From the NCBI RefSeq assembly GCF_943734655.1, contig NC_071355.1, positions 73,369,449 through 73,433,448 of the forward strand: a stretch of 64,000 bases of DNA. The letters run 5' to 3'. The notes below the pieces were generated by a model. That model saw only the letters and a program-made list of their open reading frames with translations. It ran no database searches and was not told the DNA's origin. Position numbers and translations under genes: made by a program. This DNA comes from Sabethes cyaneus. Lineage: Eukaryota; Arthropoda; Insecta; Diptera; Culicidae. Shown here in pieces: positions 23,632 through 33,700 of this stretch (its first letter is position 1; each line of letters begins with the position of its first letter).

Positions 23632-24284
23632 TGACATTCGACGTGACAAAATCGGAGTCGAAAAGTGGTTCTATAGGAATTAGATACAACAGTAATTGTC
23701 AACCCTGACTCTCTGACTTGAACAAATTATCGAATTTAAAAAACGAAATAGTGTGTTTCATCTATTTTGAAAAGGCGTTATATACATTTTGGACATTTTG
23801 ATTTCAAAGTCAAACTTTTGCATAAAAAATACTTCAGCTTCAAAAAGCAAGTTTAGTTAACATGTGCATCCACCTATAACTGCGAATCACGGGGCTTGAC
23901 AGAAAAGTTAGGTTTGAATACGATTACAATTGGCTCCCATTATAGCTTGATTCAATCTGTGGATCTCCCAGTTTGGTAAAAAGAACGGATTTTGAACTGT
24001 TGCTTTAATGCCCCTCCCCGAATCTAATTGTCGCTCTTTCCACGTTTTGTCTCGTTCGGAAATACTATAAAACGCATATGTTTCATTACTTTCTTCTACT
24101 GTTTCCTTCGGCTCTTAGAAAGAATATTGTTATAAATTTTTTTTTTAAGTTATCGAATGACTTGGAAAGCAAACTGAGTTAAGAACTGAGGAAGGCGTCA
24201 AATCGGGTCTTTATGTATCAAGGATGCTAGAATGTTATGCTACGATTCCTTTCAGTAATCAGCATCTGCGGCTGATTTACAACG
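23632..24284. other. no gene recognised
   Basis: AT-rich sequence without recognisable repeats or coding signal. Confidence 0.4.
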
Positions 24285-24597
24285 CCGAGTATTAAAGTTA
24301 CTCAAAATTTGCTATGTAAGAGAGATCTCAGCACATTTACCGGTCTTATGACAGGACATTATCCGTGCAAATATCATCTTCAAAACCTTGGTTTTGTACA
24401 AGATGATGTCTTTCGCTTTTGCAATGCCAAGAACGAAACCTCGGAACACTTGCTCAGCAATTGCGGAGCACTAATTAGACGCAGACTGCAGTATCTCATA
24501 AAGGGCCTATTAGAGCCTAGAGAGGTCTGGTTTGTGTCGAAGATCAGGGTAAGTAGGTTTATAATTCAAGACATTCCTGTTTGGTACTTTTCAATTA
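24285..24597 (+). mobile_element. C-terminal fragment of an I/R1/LOA-type LINE
   Basis: The open frame reads L-S-T-F-T-G-L-M-T-G-H-Y-P-C-K-Y-H-L, then F-R-F-C and N-E-T-S-E-H-L-L-S-N-C-G-A. This is the Cys-x-Cys/His cluster found after the RNase H domain in I, R1 and LOA-type LINE polyproteins. R-R-R-L-Q-Y and L-L-E-P-R-E-V-W follow. The frame continues to 24740 only because it runs into the MITE at 24598; those last ~48 residues are not LINE-derived. The fragment's 5' side is lost. Confidence 0.72.
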
Positions 24598-25034
24598 GGC
24601 CATTGCAAATAATTTTAAAAGTTCTTGTCACTCCCCCCTCTAGGAAATTGGTTGAAGGATATGAGTTAAATTTTTTTATAAAATCAATTGTCTGTGGGCT
24701 CTACAGCCTGAAAAACTTGAAAAATGAGTGTACGAGTTAAGTTAACGCTTCTAGTATGAAATAGAAATGGAAATTCAAACAGCGAAATTTCCGACAATCG
24801 GCCAAAAATTTTCTTTCGTTTTTGACTTTATTTCGTAGACTTTGGTATGGAAATTAACAATGTATATATTAAAAGCAAGAATAGATTTGGTTTTCACGTT
24901 TAAACTTAAAATAAAAATGCCTAAAATCCATATATTTTTTTGCTCGATTAAAAAATTCTCTTTGTTTGTTTTTCAACCCTTCAGCGGCCCAACACCGGAG
25001 GGACACAAGATTTTTTAAAATATTTGTAATGGCC
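24598..25034 (-). mobile_element. PIF/Harbinger-like MITE, copy A
   Basis: The inverted ends GGCCATTGCAAAT... and ...ATTTGTAATGGCC are flanked by a TTA duplication at 24595-24597 and 25035-25037, the TSD type of PIF/Harbinger. It is reverse-oriented relative to the copies at 44500-44758 and 56207-56678, with which it shares the block around AACCAAATCTATTCTTGC and the segment ending CTCGTACACTCATTTTTC. It has no coding capacity. It is inserted in the LINE fragment at 24285-24597. Confidence 0.85.
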
Positions 25035-25289
25035 TTATAGAAATTTCGACGAAATTAAAATGTAATTTCGTTTCCTTTCGAGAGTTCGAAATTGGTCATT
25101 ATTTCGTTTCAACTAATTTCGCCTAATCGAAATTGAGCTTGAATTTCGTTTCGTTTCGTCTCGACACCGAAAAAGCCAATCTCGCACAGCCTTAATGATG
25201 TCCATCCAGTTTTGTTTGTTATTGCGTCTGCAACCATCCACCCTTTTTCATGCCTTTTCACCCCTTTTCATGGAATATGATCGACGCCC

Positions 25290-26480
25290 ATATCGTAAAC
25301 GGACCAAATCTTCACCCTGCGTCAGATCCTCCAGAAGTGCTGCGATTTCCATGTCCCCACGCATCGCCTGTTTATCGATTTCAAAGCCGCATATGATAGC
25401 GTAAACCGACAAGAGCTATGGAAAATTTTGGACGAAAATGGCTTTCCGGGTAAGCTTACTACACTTACCATGGCTACGTTGGATGGGATTCAGTGCTGTG
25501 TGAGAATCTCGGGTGGACTGTCAAACCCATTCGAATTTCGCAGAGGACTTCGACAAGGAGATGTCCTTTCCTGCCTGCTATTCAACATTATACTTGAAGG
25601 TGTTATTAGACGTGCGGTGATCGAAATGCGGGGCACGATTTTCAATAAATACAGTCAATTTATCTGATTTGCTGACAACGTGGATGCTGTCGGCAGAACA
25701 TATTAGGCGGTGGAAGATCAGTACACCAGACTGAAACGCGAAGCAGAGAAGATTGGGTTGAAGATTAATGCGTCTAAAATAAAGTATATACTGGGGAGCG
25801 GGACCGAGTACGATCGGCCCGCTAGGACAGTACCGTGGCAATCGGCGGGAATGAGTTTGAGGTAGTCGACAAGTTCGTATACCTTGGCTCACTGGCTACA
25901 GAAGACAACAATACCAGCCGTGAGATTAAAAGGTGTATTATCAGAGGAAGTCGAGCCTACTACGGACTCCACAAATACTTGCGATCGAACAATCGGAGTC
26001 CCCGTACAAAGTACACATTGTACAAAACGCTGATTAGACCGGTTGTCCTCTACGGGCATGGAACGTGAACACTGCTAGAAGAGGACCAACGGGAACTCGG
26101 AGTTTTTGAACGGCGGGTGCTAAGAACCATCTTTGGCGGCGCGCAAGATAACGGTGTATGGAGGCGAAGAATGAACCACGAGCTCGCGCGTTTCTGCCGC
26201 GAACCAAGTATTCAGAAAGATGTTAAAGCTGAACGGATACGTTGGGCAGGACATGTTGCTAGAATGCCGGACAACTATCCTGCAAAAATGATTTGCGCAT
26301 CGAATCCGGCAGGAACAAGACGAAGAGGGGCACAGCAAGCAAGGTGGCAAGACCAGCTGAAGCGAGATCTGGCGAGCACTGGGTGCCCGCGGAACTGTAG
26401 ATTAACTGCTATGGACCGAAATAGATGGAGAAATTATACTGCGCAGGCCTTATCGTTAGTCCAATTGAGTAAGTCGTGAA
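25290..26480 (+). mobile_element. RTE-type LINE fragment with RT domain and C-terminus
   Basis: The RT begins T-D-Q-I-F-T-L-R-Q-I-L, has F-K-A-A-Y-D-S-V-N-R, then L-R-Q-G-D-V-L-S-C-L-L-F-N-I. A stop at about 25666 is followed by a catalytic motif changed to F-A-D-N (about 25668). A second frame gives E-F-E-V-V-D-K-F-V-Y-L-G-S-L, T-L-I-R-P-V-V-L-Y-G, F-E-R-R-V-L-R-T-I-F-G-G, R-W-A-G-H-V-A-R-M-P-D and T-R-R-R-G-A-Q. It ends at about 26479. The mutated active site and stops make it inactive. It is the best-preserved C-terminal copy of this family here. Confidence 0.88.
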
Positions 26481-26655
26481 GTTATGTTCCCATTACACTT
26501 TGAAAAAAGTTGGGTTTTCTTTTTTATTTGCCCTACAATAAGAGCTATCCATCTTGAAGTAGTTGCCAGTTAAACCACCGATGCATACAAGAAAGCGACT
26601 AGAAGGTTCATAGCACAGCAAAGATCTCCGCACACACTTAACAAAAAGCACCGAA

Positions 26656-26808
26656 TTTGGTAAAATTTTACCGAAATCTAAACAGCTGAACGTTCGGTAA
26701 AAATTTCGATGGTGCCAATCGACGTTTACAGATCATTAATAATGTTTGGTGCAATAAAAAATTTTACCGAACGTTCTGCTGTTTAGATTTCGGTAAAATT
26801 TTACCGAA
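26656..26808. mobile_element. palindromic MITE (GGTAAAATTTTACC ends)
   Basis: Arms of about 50 bp face each other: GGTAAAATTTTACCGAAATC... on the left, and the reverse complement ending ATTTTACCGAA on the right. The match includes CTAAACAGC and GAACGTTCGGTAAAA. The ~40-bp loop includes GGTGCCAATCGACG. It interrupts the BEL/Pao integrase just after R-S-P-H-T. The TSD is not clear. Confidence 0.75.
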
Positions 26809-26912
26809 CCGATTGCAGGAAATGTTCTCCGACAATTTTGTACTAAACTAAAATGAGTCCTTTCTGGGTTAGGAAGCCCTTTCACGAATGCTCATACACA
26901 ATGATGGTTTAA

Positions 26913-27595
26913 AGGGTTATATACAGTTAGAGCTTTCGAAACATCGATTTTCTGTTTATTTCAAAATCGTAGTTTACATTTATTTAAGTATGCACACAGA
27001 AAATTTCATGCCAATCCGACAAATATTAACGAAGCTCTACGCATATTTGTAATGACGTGTCAGAGCGATTGAAGAAGGAACGCGAAACTTTGAACGCGTT
27101 TTTCTCAAAACCATGTTTTCAAAGTCGGTGAGCAAAATTTTTCGAAAACGGCTACACCGAATCACTTCAAATTTTGATCAAATTTTGAAATTTTGAATCG
27201 AAGGGGGTTTTCACCGATTAATATCTGACATTTTATAGACAATTTAAGAGCAAAATTTATGTCAAAAATCGATTTTTTGATGTTTGAGAAGCTGCTATTG
27301 CGTCAAAAATGATTAATTTGCTAATTCCTTCGATCAATCTATAGAAAAAATATATTATATCACCGATTCCTTTTCGGTTTTTCGACTTCCGATGATTTAG
27401 TCTATAGATATCGTTCTCACCGCAAGACGCCTTATTTTAGAAGAGTTCCAAGAGATTGACTATAGCAGCTATTTCAATAACTTTTTTTAAAAACAAAATA
27501 TGTTAAAATACAGCCAAAAACTATCGTAAGATGTATAAAAATTTTCACTTTAATCAAAATCCACTTTTTTAAGCCTCCTAACACTACATAACCCC
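26913..27595. mobile_element. TTAA-flanked MITE, 683 bp
   Basis: TTAA stands at 26909-26912 and 27596-27599. The ends are inverted: AGGGTTATATACAGTTAG on the left against GGGGTTATGTAGTGTTAG read from the right. The excised join falls inside the conserved BEL/Pao motif preceding P-P-A-A-P-H-M-G-G, which fixes the boundaries. TTAA targeting is typical of piggyBac- or Kolobok-mobilised elements. The interior is non-coding and AT-rich. Confidence 0.82.
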
Positions 27596-27743
27596 TTAAT
27601 CCTCCTGCTGCTCCCCATATGGGTGGCTGTTGGGAGAGGATGGTTCGGGCTGTCAGATCAGCGCTGGGATGCATCCCGGTAGAGTAAAAGCTGGATGACG
27701 AATCGATCCTCGCGGTACTGACAGAAGCTGAAAGCATGGTTAA

Positions 27744-27883
27744 CCCTTTATAAGGCAGTGGCAACTATATTGCCACCAACAAAAATTTTTTATTTTGCTT
27801 CTATAATTATATTGATGTCCTTATAGACGCAAAACAAATATTTTTCGTTGGTGGCAATTTTATTGCCACGGCCTTATAAAGAG
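27744..27883. mobile_element. TTAA-flanked palindromic MITE, 140 bp
   Basis: TTAA stands at 27740-27743 and 27884-27887. The inverted ends are CCCTTTATAAGGCAGTGGC and, from the right, CTCTTTATAAGGCCGTGGC. The inner arms share TTGGTGGCAAT-type words, so the unit can fold as a near-complete hairpin. It splits the BEL/Pao integrase in the codon after A-E-S-M-V, and one TTAA is enough to restore the frame. Confidence 0.88.
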
Positions 27884-28296
27884 TTAATTCCAGACCATTA
27901 ACGTTCATCCCACTGGAAACGGCCTACCAGGAGTCTTTAACACCGAACTATTTCTACAGCTCAATTCGAGCGGTGTGCAAAAACCGGAGAAATTTCCCAC
28001 GAATACTGGTATGGCACTGAGGAATAGCTGGAGCACACCCTGGATAATTTCTGGCGTCATTGCCTAGCAGAATATCTACCAACTATTATTAGTCGTATGA
28101 AGTTGTTGGTGAAGGTTTTCGCAACAGACGAAATCAGAATATTAGAAACTAGTGATTCAAACACTTCCAGGAAAAGATGGAGTAGCACGTTGAGCAGATG
28201 CACAGACCTCAGCAGGTGTTTTGAAAAGGGTTGTTGTGAAGTTGGCTGTACTGGACATAGGACCTTTTGACGCTAAATCAGAAATTAAGGCATCAC

Positions 28297-28494
28297 GGGG
28301 GGGAGGAGATGTTCGCCGTAACAGCTCTTGTAACGAACAGCTCTGGTGCAATTCCACGCAAGCCCAACGGACCGGATGTTCGCGAGAAGTTACATCAGGA
28401 TCAGGATGGATGCGCATCGGTGGCACTCGCGTTTGTTTTGTTTATTATTTTGACATTTGACGATTTTGATCTGTTTTAAAATATTTTAAATAAT
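28297..28494 (+). mobile_element. BEL/Pao polypurine tract and partial 3' LTR
   Basis: A purine run GGGGGGGAGGAGA (28297-28309) directly follows the end of pol and precedes TG at 28310, where the 3' LTR should begin (TGTTCGCCGTAACAGC...). The LTR can be followed to about 28494, where a SINE is inserted. Whether LTR sequence continues after 28719 cannot be told, because no second LTR is present for comparison. Confidence 0.6.
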
Positions 28495-28503
28495 GAATAC
28501 TAA

Positions 28504-28709
28504 AAAAAGCAAAGCCTAGGTGCTACATTCCGTTATCGGAACTTGCCTTCCGTGTTTATTCGACAGACTTTGCCGCCAGCTGATAGAGTGCACGACAACT
28601 GCAGGGCCAGTTACTACGATCCTATTGACTCTAACAGCCTCTCCCAGCCGAGATTCGAACATACAACGACTGGCTTGCTAGGCCAGCATCATACCTCGAG
28701 GCCAACTGG
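28504..28709 (-). mobile_element. tRNA-derived SINE, full-length
   Basis: This is the best copy of the family. The TSD GAATACTAA lies at 28495-28503 and 28710-28718. On the minus strand the 5' ~75 bp can fold as a tRNA-like cloverleaf: the ends TCCCAG and CTGGGA pair as an acceptor stem. The A box (TGGCCTCGAGG, 28694-28704) and B box (GTTCGAATCT, 28651-28660) form an internal pol III promoter, and the middle arm has a TGGCC-TAGCAAG-CCA shape. A non-tRNA body follows, ending in a GCTTT/T-rich tail at 28504-28512. It sits in the BEL/Pao LTR. Confidence 0.88.
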
Positions 28710-28841
28710 GAATACTAACATGTTCAATATTTAATAACACAATAACATAATTTTCTAGTAATACGCTACGGGTGATGATCTTACCCTCCATATTCGATAC
28801 ATTTGCTCCATTGAGAGAAGTATATTTCTCTTCAATGTTTT

Positions 28842-28956
28842 ACCTTTGTTATACTATAACAAAGGTTTAAAAATTGGTCGAAAAACACGAAATTGATCCG
28901 AGGCCCGGAGGGCCAAGTCACATATACCAATCGATAGGGTTCGACGATTTGAGCAA

Positions 28957-29000
<44 letters not shown>

Positions 29001-29560
29001 ATGATTTTTTCTATCGCCTGTTTCTCAGAGATGGCTGAACCGAATCGTTCGCTATTACTTTTGTTTGAAAGGTATTATTGTCTAGTAGATCACTATTGAG
29101 TTGTTTCGTGATACGACGTTTCGTTTAAAAGTTATAAGGAAAAATGTGAAAAATACGTGACACGGGTTTCTCCGGAACTACATGACCGATTTCAACGATC
29201 TTAGTATCAAATGAAAGCCCTTATTAAAGCTAAATTGTTCAGGATTTTTTTATTGAAAACAAACAAGTAGTTTAGAAGTTAGTCTTAAAAAACCTGTTTT
29301 GACAAGGTAATAATTATCGCCTGTTTCTTAGAGATGGCCAAACCGATTTATGCGCTATTAGTCTCATTTGAAAGATAATATATCCTAATAGATCACTATT
29401 GAATGATTTTTTGATTGGACGTTTAATTTGAAAGTTATGAGCAACCGTATACACCACACCAAAATTAACAATAATTTGGAATGATTTTAACGAAGAAAAT
29501 TTACCTAATTTCAATTATTTTAATATCAAACGAGATGTTTTCACACTACGAATATATATG
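28842..29560 (+). repeat. mosquito interspersed repeat with hairpin head and (TG)n
   Basis: It starts with a 25-bp near-perfect palindrome (ACCTTTGTTATA-C-TATAACAAAGGT, 28842-28866). Then come TTGGTCGAAAAACACGAAAT, CCGAGGCCCGGAGGGCC and a (TG)n microsatellite (28959-29000). Two diverged direct units follow, starting ATCGCCTGTTTCTCAGAGATG (about 29012) and ATCGCCTGTTTCTTAGAGATG (about 29310). Each contains GGC(T/C)(G/A)AACCGA and TTTGAAAG. I recall this word order as a very abundant repeat in culicine mosquitoes. Its mobilisation mechanism is unknown to me. Confidence 0.7.
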
Positions 29561-30418
29561 CAAAATTTCATAAGAATTGGTTTTACCGGTCAAAAGATAT
29601 TAACCCTCGAACACTCGCGCCAACTTTTGTAATACAGTTACTCGCGCGCAAAATAGTCCCAAACCAAAGAAAACGCGCAAGGGAGTTTTGACTGGGAAAA
29701 CTTGGTTTTAAGTTTATTAAACCATTGTAAGAGTTACTTGAAATTGAAAGCTCTATCGTCTGGTAGAATTTTAATTTTGATTAATCCCCCTAAAAGTGAA
29801 ATAAAAAATTTATTTTTCTTCAGTGTCAATATAACACATTGATGTGTTCTGCAAAGTTATAGAACATATTATTACAAGAAATTTTGTTGAAAACAGTAAC
29901 CTTCTATCTCTGCAGCGAAGATAGAAAAATCTTATTTGAATTTGTAAAATCAGTTTTTCTATTTTTGCTCTTTTTGTAATTGTTGTATAACTTTTATATG
30001 TACTACAAAATTGTACAAATAATAAAAATACACAACTTTGCTGAAAATAGTATACCTGTATGTTTGCTTTTTTAGGAACTGTAGAACTTTGATTATAAAG
30101 AATGCCCCAATTTTGACTCCGAATTACTCGACTACCAGCAGACGGATACATTTTAAACATTTTACATTTGCTGATAGTTTTGCTGCATACAGTTTCCCAA
30201 CAGTTTAAATTATTAATGCATTGAATAATTATGACATTTTGCGCACAATAAGTTTGTTGAAGAATATACGTTAATTAAACAACGTTTTGTAACTTTATAA
30301 CAATATGGCGTTGGAAAACCTACACGTGCTGTATCAAATACAACAGCGTGAGTAACCGAAGGTTAATAAAAATTGATGAAAATTATACAAGAAAACTCTA
30401 CTGATGTGATTCAAATAG
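29561..30418. other. no gene recognised
   Basis: AT-rich DNA. A 116-codon minus frame (29810-30160) has no recognisable features. Confidence 0.4.
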
Positions 30419-30423
30419 AATAG

Positions 30424-30752
30424 CCACAGAGAACAGACATCCAAGCAAAAGGTCCCCACTTGGATAAAACTTATGTCAAATTAGTTGGGAAACTATAGTG
30501 ATGATGTTGCTGAAGGCGCATAAAATTCTACACTAAACTCACAACCACTAGCTTCTGGCGCTAGCATAACGCTTATAGTCCATATAAACTAGCGCCAGAG
30601 GAGCCAAAGGTTGTCAGTGTGCAAATCAAAAGAATCATTTAGTTGGGAAACTATAGTGGTGGTGACGCTAGCATATTAGGTGATTTTAATTTGAAATTTT
30701 ATCCAACAATTCCCAAAAAATTTGTTCGTGAATGGATGTCTGTTCTCTGTGG
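30424..30752. mobile_element. MITE with CCACAGAGAACAGA ends, copy 1
   Basis: The inverted ends CCACAGAGAACAGACATCCA and (right) ...TGGATGTCTGTTCTCTGTGG are flanked by a 5-bp direct repeat AATAG (30419-30423 and 30753-30757). Inner direct/inverted blocks AGTTGGGAAACTATAGTG occur near both ends. A central palindrome is built on CTGGCGCTAG...CTAGCGCCAG. The second copy is at 51396-51917 in the opposite orientation. The superfamily is not determined. Confidence 0.83.
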
Positions 30753-30757
30753 AATAG

Positions 30758-33700
30758 CATTACAGGAAACTATGCATAGTTCAAAAACCTATAAACTAGA
30801 CCTTTACTAAACAATGTATATGTTAAAGAATAAGATTTCCTCTTACAACTTACTTTTATTTGCACTTACTCAGATTAATAACAACAGATTAATAATAACT
30901 TACTTATCCTTACTCAGCAATTTCATGAAAAAAGGATCTATCAAAATTTAAAAGTGTTCTTATTTTGATCAAATTTTGTAAACTTATTCAATTTTCAAAA
31001 ATTTTATGTAAACCAACGCACTGCGTAACGATAACCAATAGATGAATTATGTTCCGAAGCCGTGTCGATTTCTATCTCAAATAGCAAGTAAGACCGTATA
31101 ACAAAGGTTCCTTTCACCACTAGGTGGATTAAATCGGGTTTTATAATCTGGAATGGATCCGAATTAACGACTTCTGCGATTGTCATGTGTCGGATTAGCA
31201 GCGGAATACTGTGGTTTGTTACTCTAAAAATAATTTCTCAAGTGATCAAACTGAGTTAACTGACAAATATACCAACTGATAATATTTGCTCCGGAATCTT
31301 CTGTCGATTTCGTATTTTTCGACTCACTTTCATAACATCACATTCTACAAGAACAAAAGTAAGAAGAAGCACTCAATTCTGGGAAATAATTTAGATCACA
31401 AAGAAAAAGTTATCCTACGAACGTGTTCTACGTGAAGAATGCCAACAACTACTTCAACTTCTGCTAACAAGCTAGGACTTGCGCCAAACCTTGCTCGGTA
31501 TGTTTCCATATGAATGAATGCACCGCATGTTTCCATATCGCCACCATCATCAGGCCGGAGTATCATCATTATTATCATCGTCATCAGCACCATCACGACG
31601 ATCAACGGTTGAAGTAGCTTCATCCCTACAGTATATATTCTCTCCCGTATGAAGTTCTGAGTGTGTGTTACCCACATGCCCACATCCGGCAGCTTCAATC
31701 CTCGTAATGTTGACTGATGGCAAAGGGAGGGCGACTGGCAGGGAAAACCGGCCGAGGAAGGTGTTTGGGATGTTTGCCGTGCTAACAAACAGAATAAAGT
31801 AATAACCAGCTGTAGTTTTTTTGCTCCTCCACCACCTACGGTTGTAATTTTCCAGGAAAAGTGCTCTCCGGGGAGACGCAAATGAGATGTGTTAGTTAAA
31901 GCTGCATCAAAATGCGCCTGTCGGCCGGTTCCCCGGTGAGGGGGACTACCTGGATTGCTCGACGTGTCAACGGGGTTGGAGGGCTGGCACGCTGGTAATA
32001 TGGGGAGAATGCTCCGAAATTGCTTACCGGTTTGGGGTATTTATTTGTACGAAACTTGAGAAACCGCCGAACAAATACCGGTTGTTTATTTTGGACTGGT
32101 TATTCTGAGAGGAGGATAAACGAAACGGTATGTGAAAGTTATTCCAGTCTGAAGGAGCATTTCGTTCGGGGGGTTCTTTTCCGCAGGAAGAATTTTTCTC
32201 TATGGCTACGTTGGTCAGCAGACCGGCCGGCTTTCAGATTGAACAGCCGAACAGACGACTTCTAGGAATCTGTTGTAAAAATAAAGAAAACACTAACATT
32301 ACCATAACAAAACGATTTTTGCGGACTTAATGCAGCAATAATTAAAATATACAGCAATCCCACGAGTCGGGCGGTTAGTGATACTATCCACCTGTCATAT
32401 TTATTTTACTCTAAGTGACTCTATTTGCAGCTAAGTGACTAGCTTCATGAGGGACCTTAAAAATCAAAGAGAAAATGCACTTCGTTGGATAGATATAGGA
32501 TACCTCACTCAAATTAAGACTACTGAAAATTTTAGTGATAATTTCAAAGGATTTTCGTTTACAAGCAATATGCTTTAACTTTTTGTTAATAAACCCTATT
32601 TCCAATTCACTGGTCGTCCTTTTCTGGTCTGTCCTTCTTGATCAGAAAGTTGACTGTCCAGATAAAAATGAATTTCTGTTTAACTCGCTTCTGGTGTGAT
32701 GTCAATTATGTCGGGCACATAATTGAGAAGATGCCTGCTTAAGATATGCAGACTGTATTATCTGACAAGCACTTCTGTGTCGAAAAAAATCTGTTTCCTT
32801 CCGTTGTTTTGCTTCACACTTACTTTACCTTTGGCTTGAAATGAAGTTTTCACATCGCAAAGTATATACCGTGCGGGTAACCATATAGGTTACTTGCTGC
32901 TTTAGAGGTTTCCAATTTCAAGTAGCTCCGAAACTATTCGTTCATCAAAAACAACTACAGGCAAAATACCTGCAGATGCATTTTAAACATACATGTCTAC
33001 ATACATGCATGTAGAGCAATTTCGTAGCATATACGATAACACCTCGACGGAAAGTTGCTCTAAGAGTGATATTAGATCCCTTCTACATACAAGAAAGGTC
33101 GGAAGAAAACTTCAGCAACTACACCCTTTCATCCCGAACAAAAAGCGCAATATATCACATTGCACTGCTCCTTCACTTTTCCACCATCAGAAGCTATCTT
33201 TTGTTTTATCGCTGTTCGGAACACCAAAACCTCGTATTTTTTACAACCGGCGAAAAATTGGCTTCTTCGAATATTCATATCGACCTACAACATTGGGTTA
33301 ACCAATAAGAAACGAACTTCTCTGTTTTCAGCTAGTTTTCCTCTTTATAAATTTGTTTTCGGCGAAAACTCGGATTGCACCCATCAGGAAAAATGGTAAG
33401 ACTGCTGCTCTGTCCAGGGAAGACATCCTACTTTGGGCGTTTGGAGATGGGCAAGCAGCTCGATAAAACAATCACTTCGCTTCGAAGAACCTCGAACTTC
33501 AACCCTCGATTACAATCGAAAACAAATAATTCGACCAATGTCGACTAAGAAAAGGAAAAGAATTTTTCCTTTTTCTTTACACTTCCTGTTCCGCTACATA
33601 CTTCACCATTATTTTCACAATCCAATCGAATACTAACGAGATGGAACGAGATGATCCAATTGATGGGAACGCAAAAGCTGGAAAAACCACCGCCCGTCGC

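Larger units (their letters stand above)
26530..28309 (+). pseudogene. BEL/Pao LTR-retrotransposon integrase and pol C-terminus, interrupted
   Basis: The remnant opens with R-A-I-H-L-E-V-V-A-S and T-T-D-A-Y, the start of a BEL/Pao-type integrase core. After inserted elements it resumes with A-P-H-M-G-G-C-W-E-R-M-V-R-A-V (27603 on). It continues with A-E-S-M-V, then R-P-L-T-F-I-P-L-E, then L-T-P-N-Y-F, and ends in the typical V-V-K-L-A-V-L-D-I segment followed by R-G-G-G. Three small elements lie inside it: 26656-26808, 26913-27595 and 27744-27883. The two TTAA insertions sit exactly within codons of conserved motifs. Stops and losses elsewhere (a stop in the first segment, missing DDE spacing) make it inactive. 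The 5' half of the element is absent. Confidence 0.82.

Noticed and set aside
24592..24740. C-terminal part of the 143-codon frame at 24309
   Set aside because: This part is MITE sequence (TIR from 24598), so the fused frame is accidental.
28635..28709. Possible tRNA gene on the minus strand
   Set aside because: The cloverleaf-like part is the head of a SINE: a non-tRNA body follows, TSDs flank the unit and sister copies occur.
31396..31881. 161-codon minus frame
   Set aside because: It includes a CATCATC-type microsatellite (Met/Ile run) and shows no domain; likely chance in an AT/GC-balanced intron segment.
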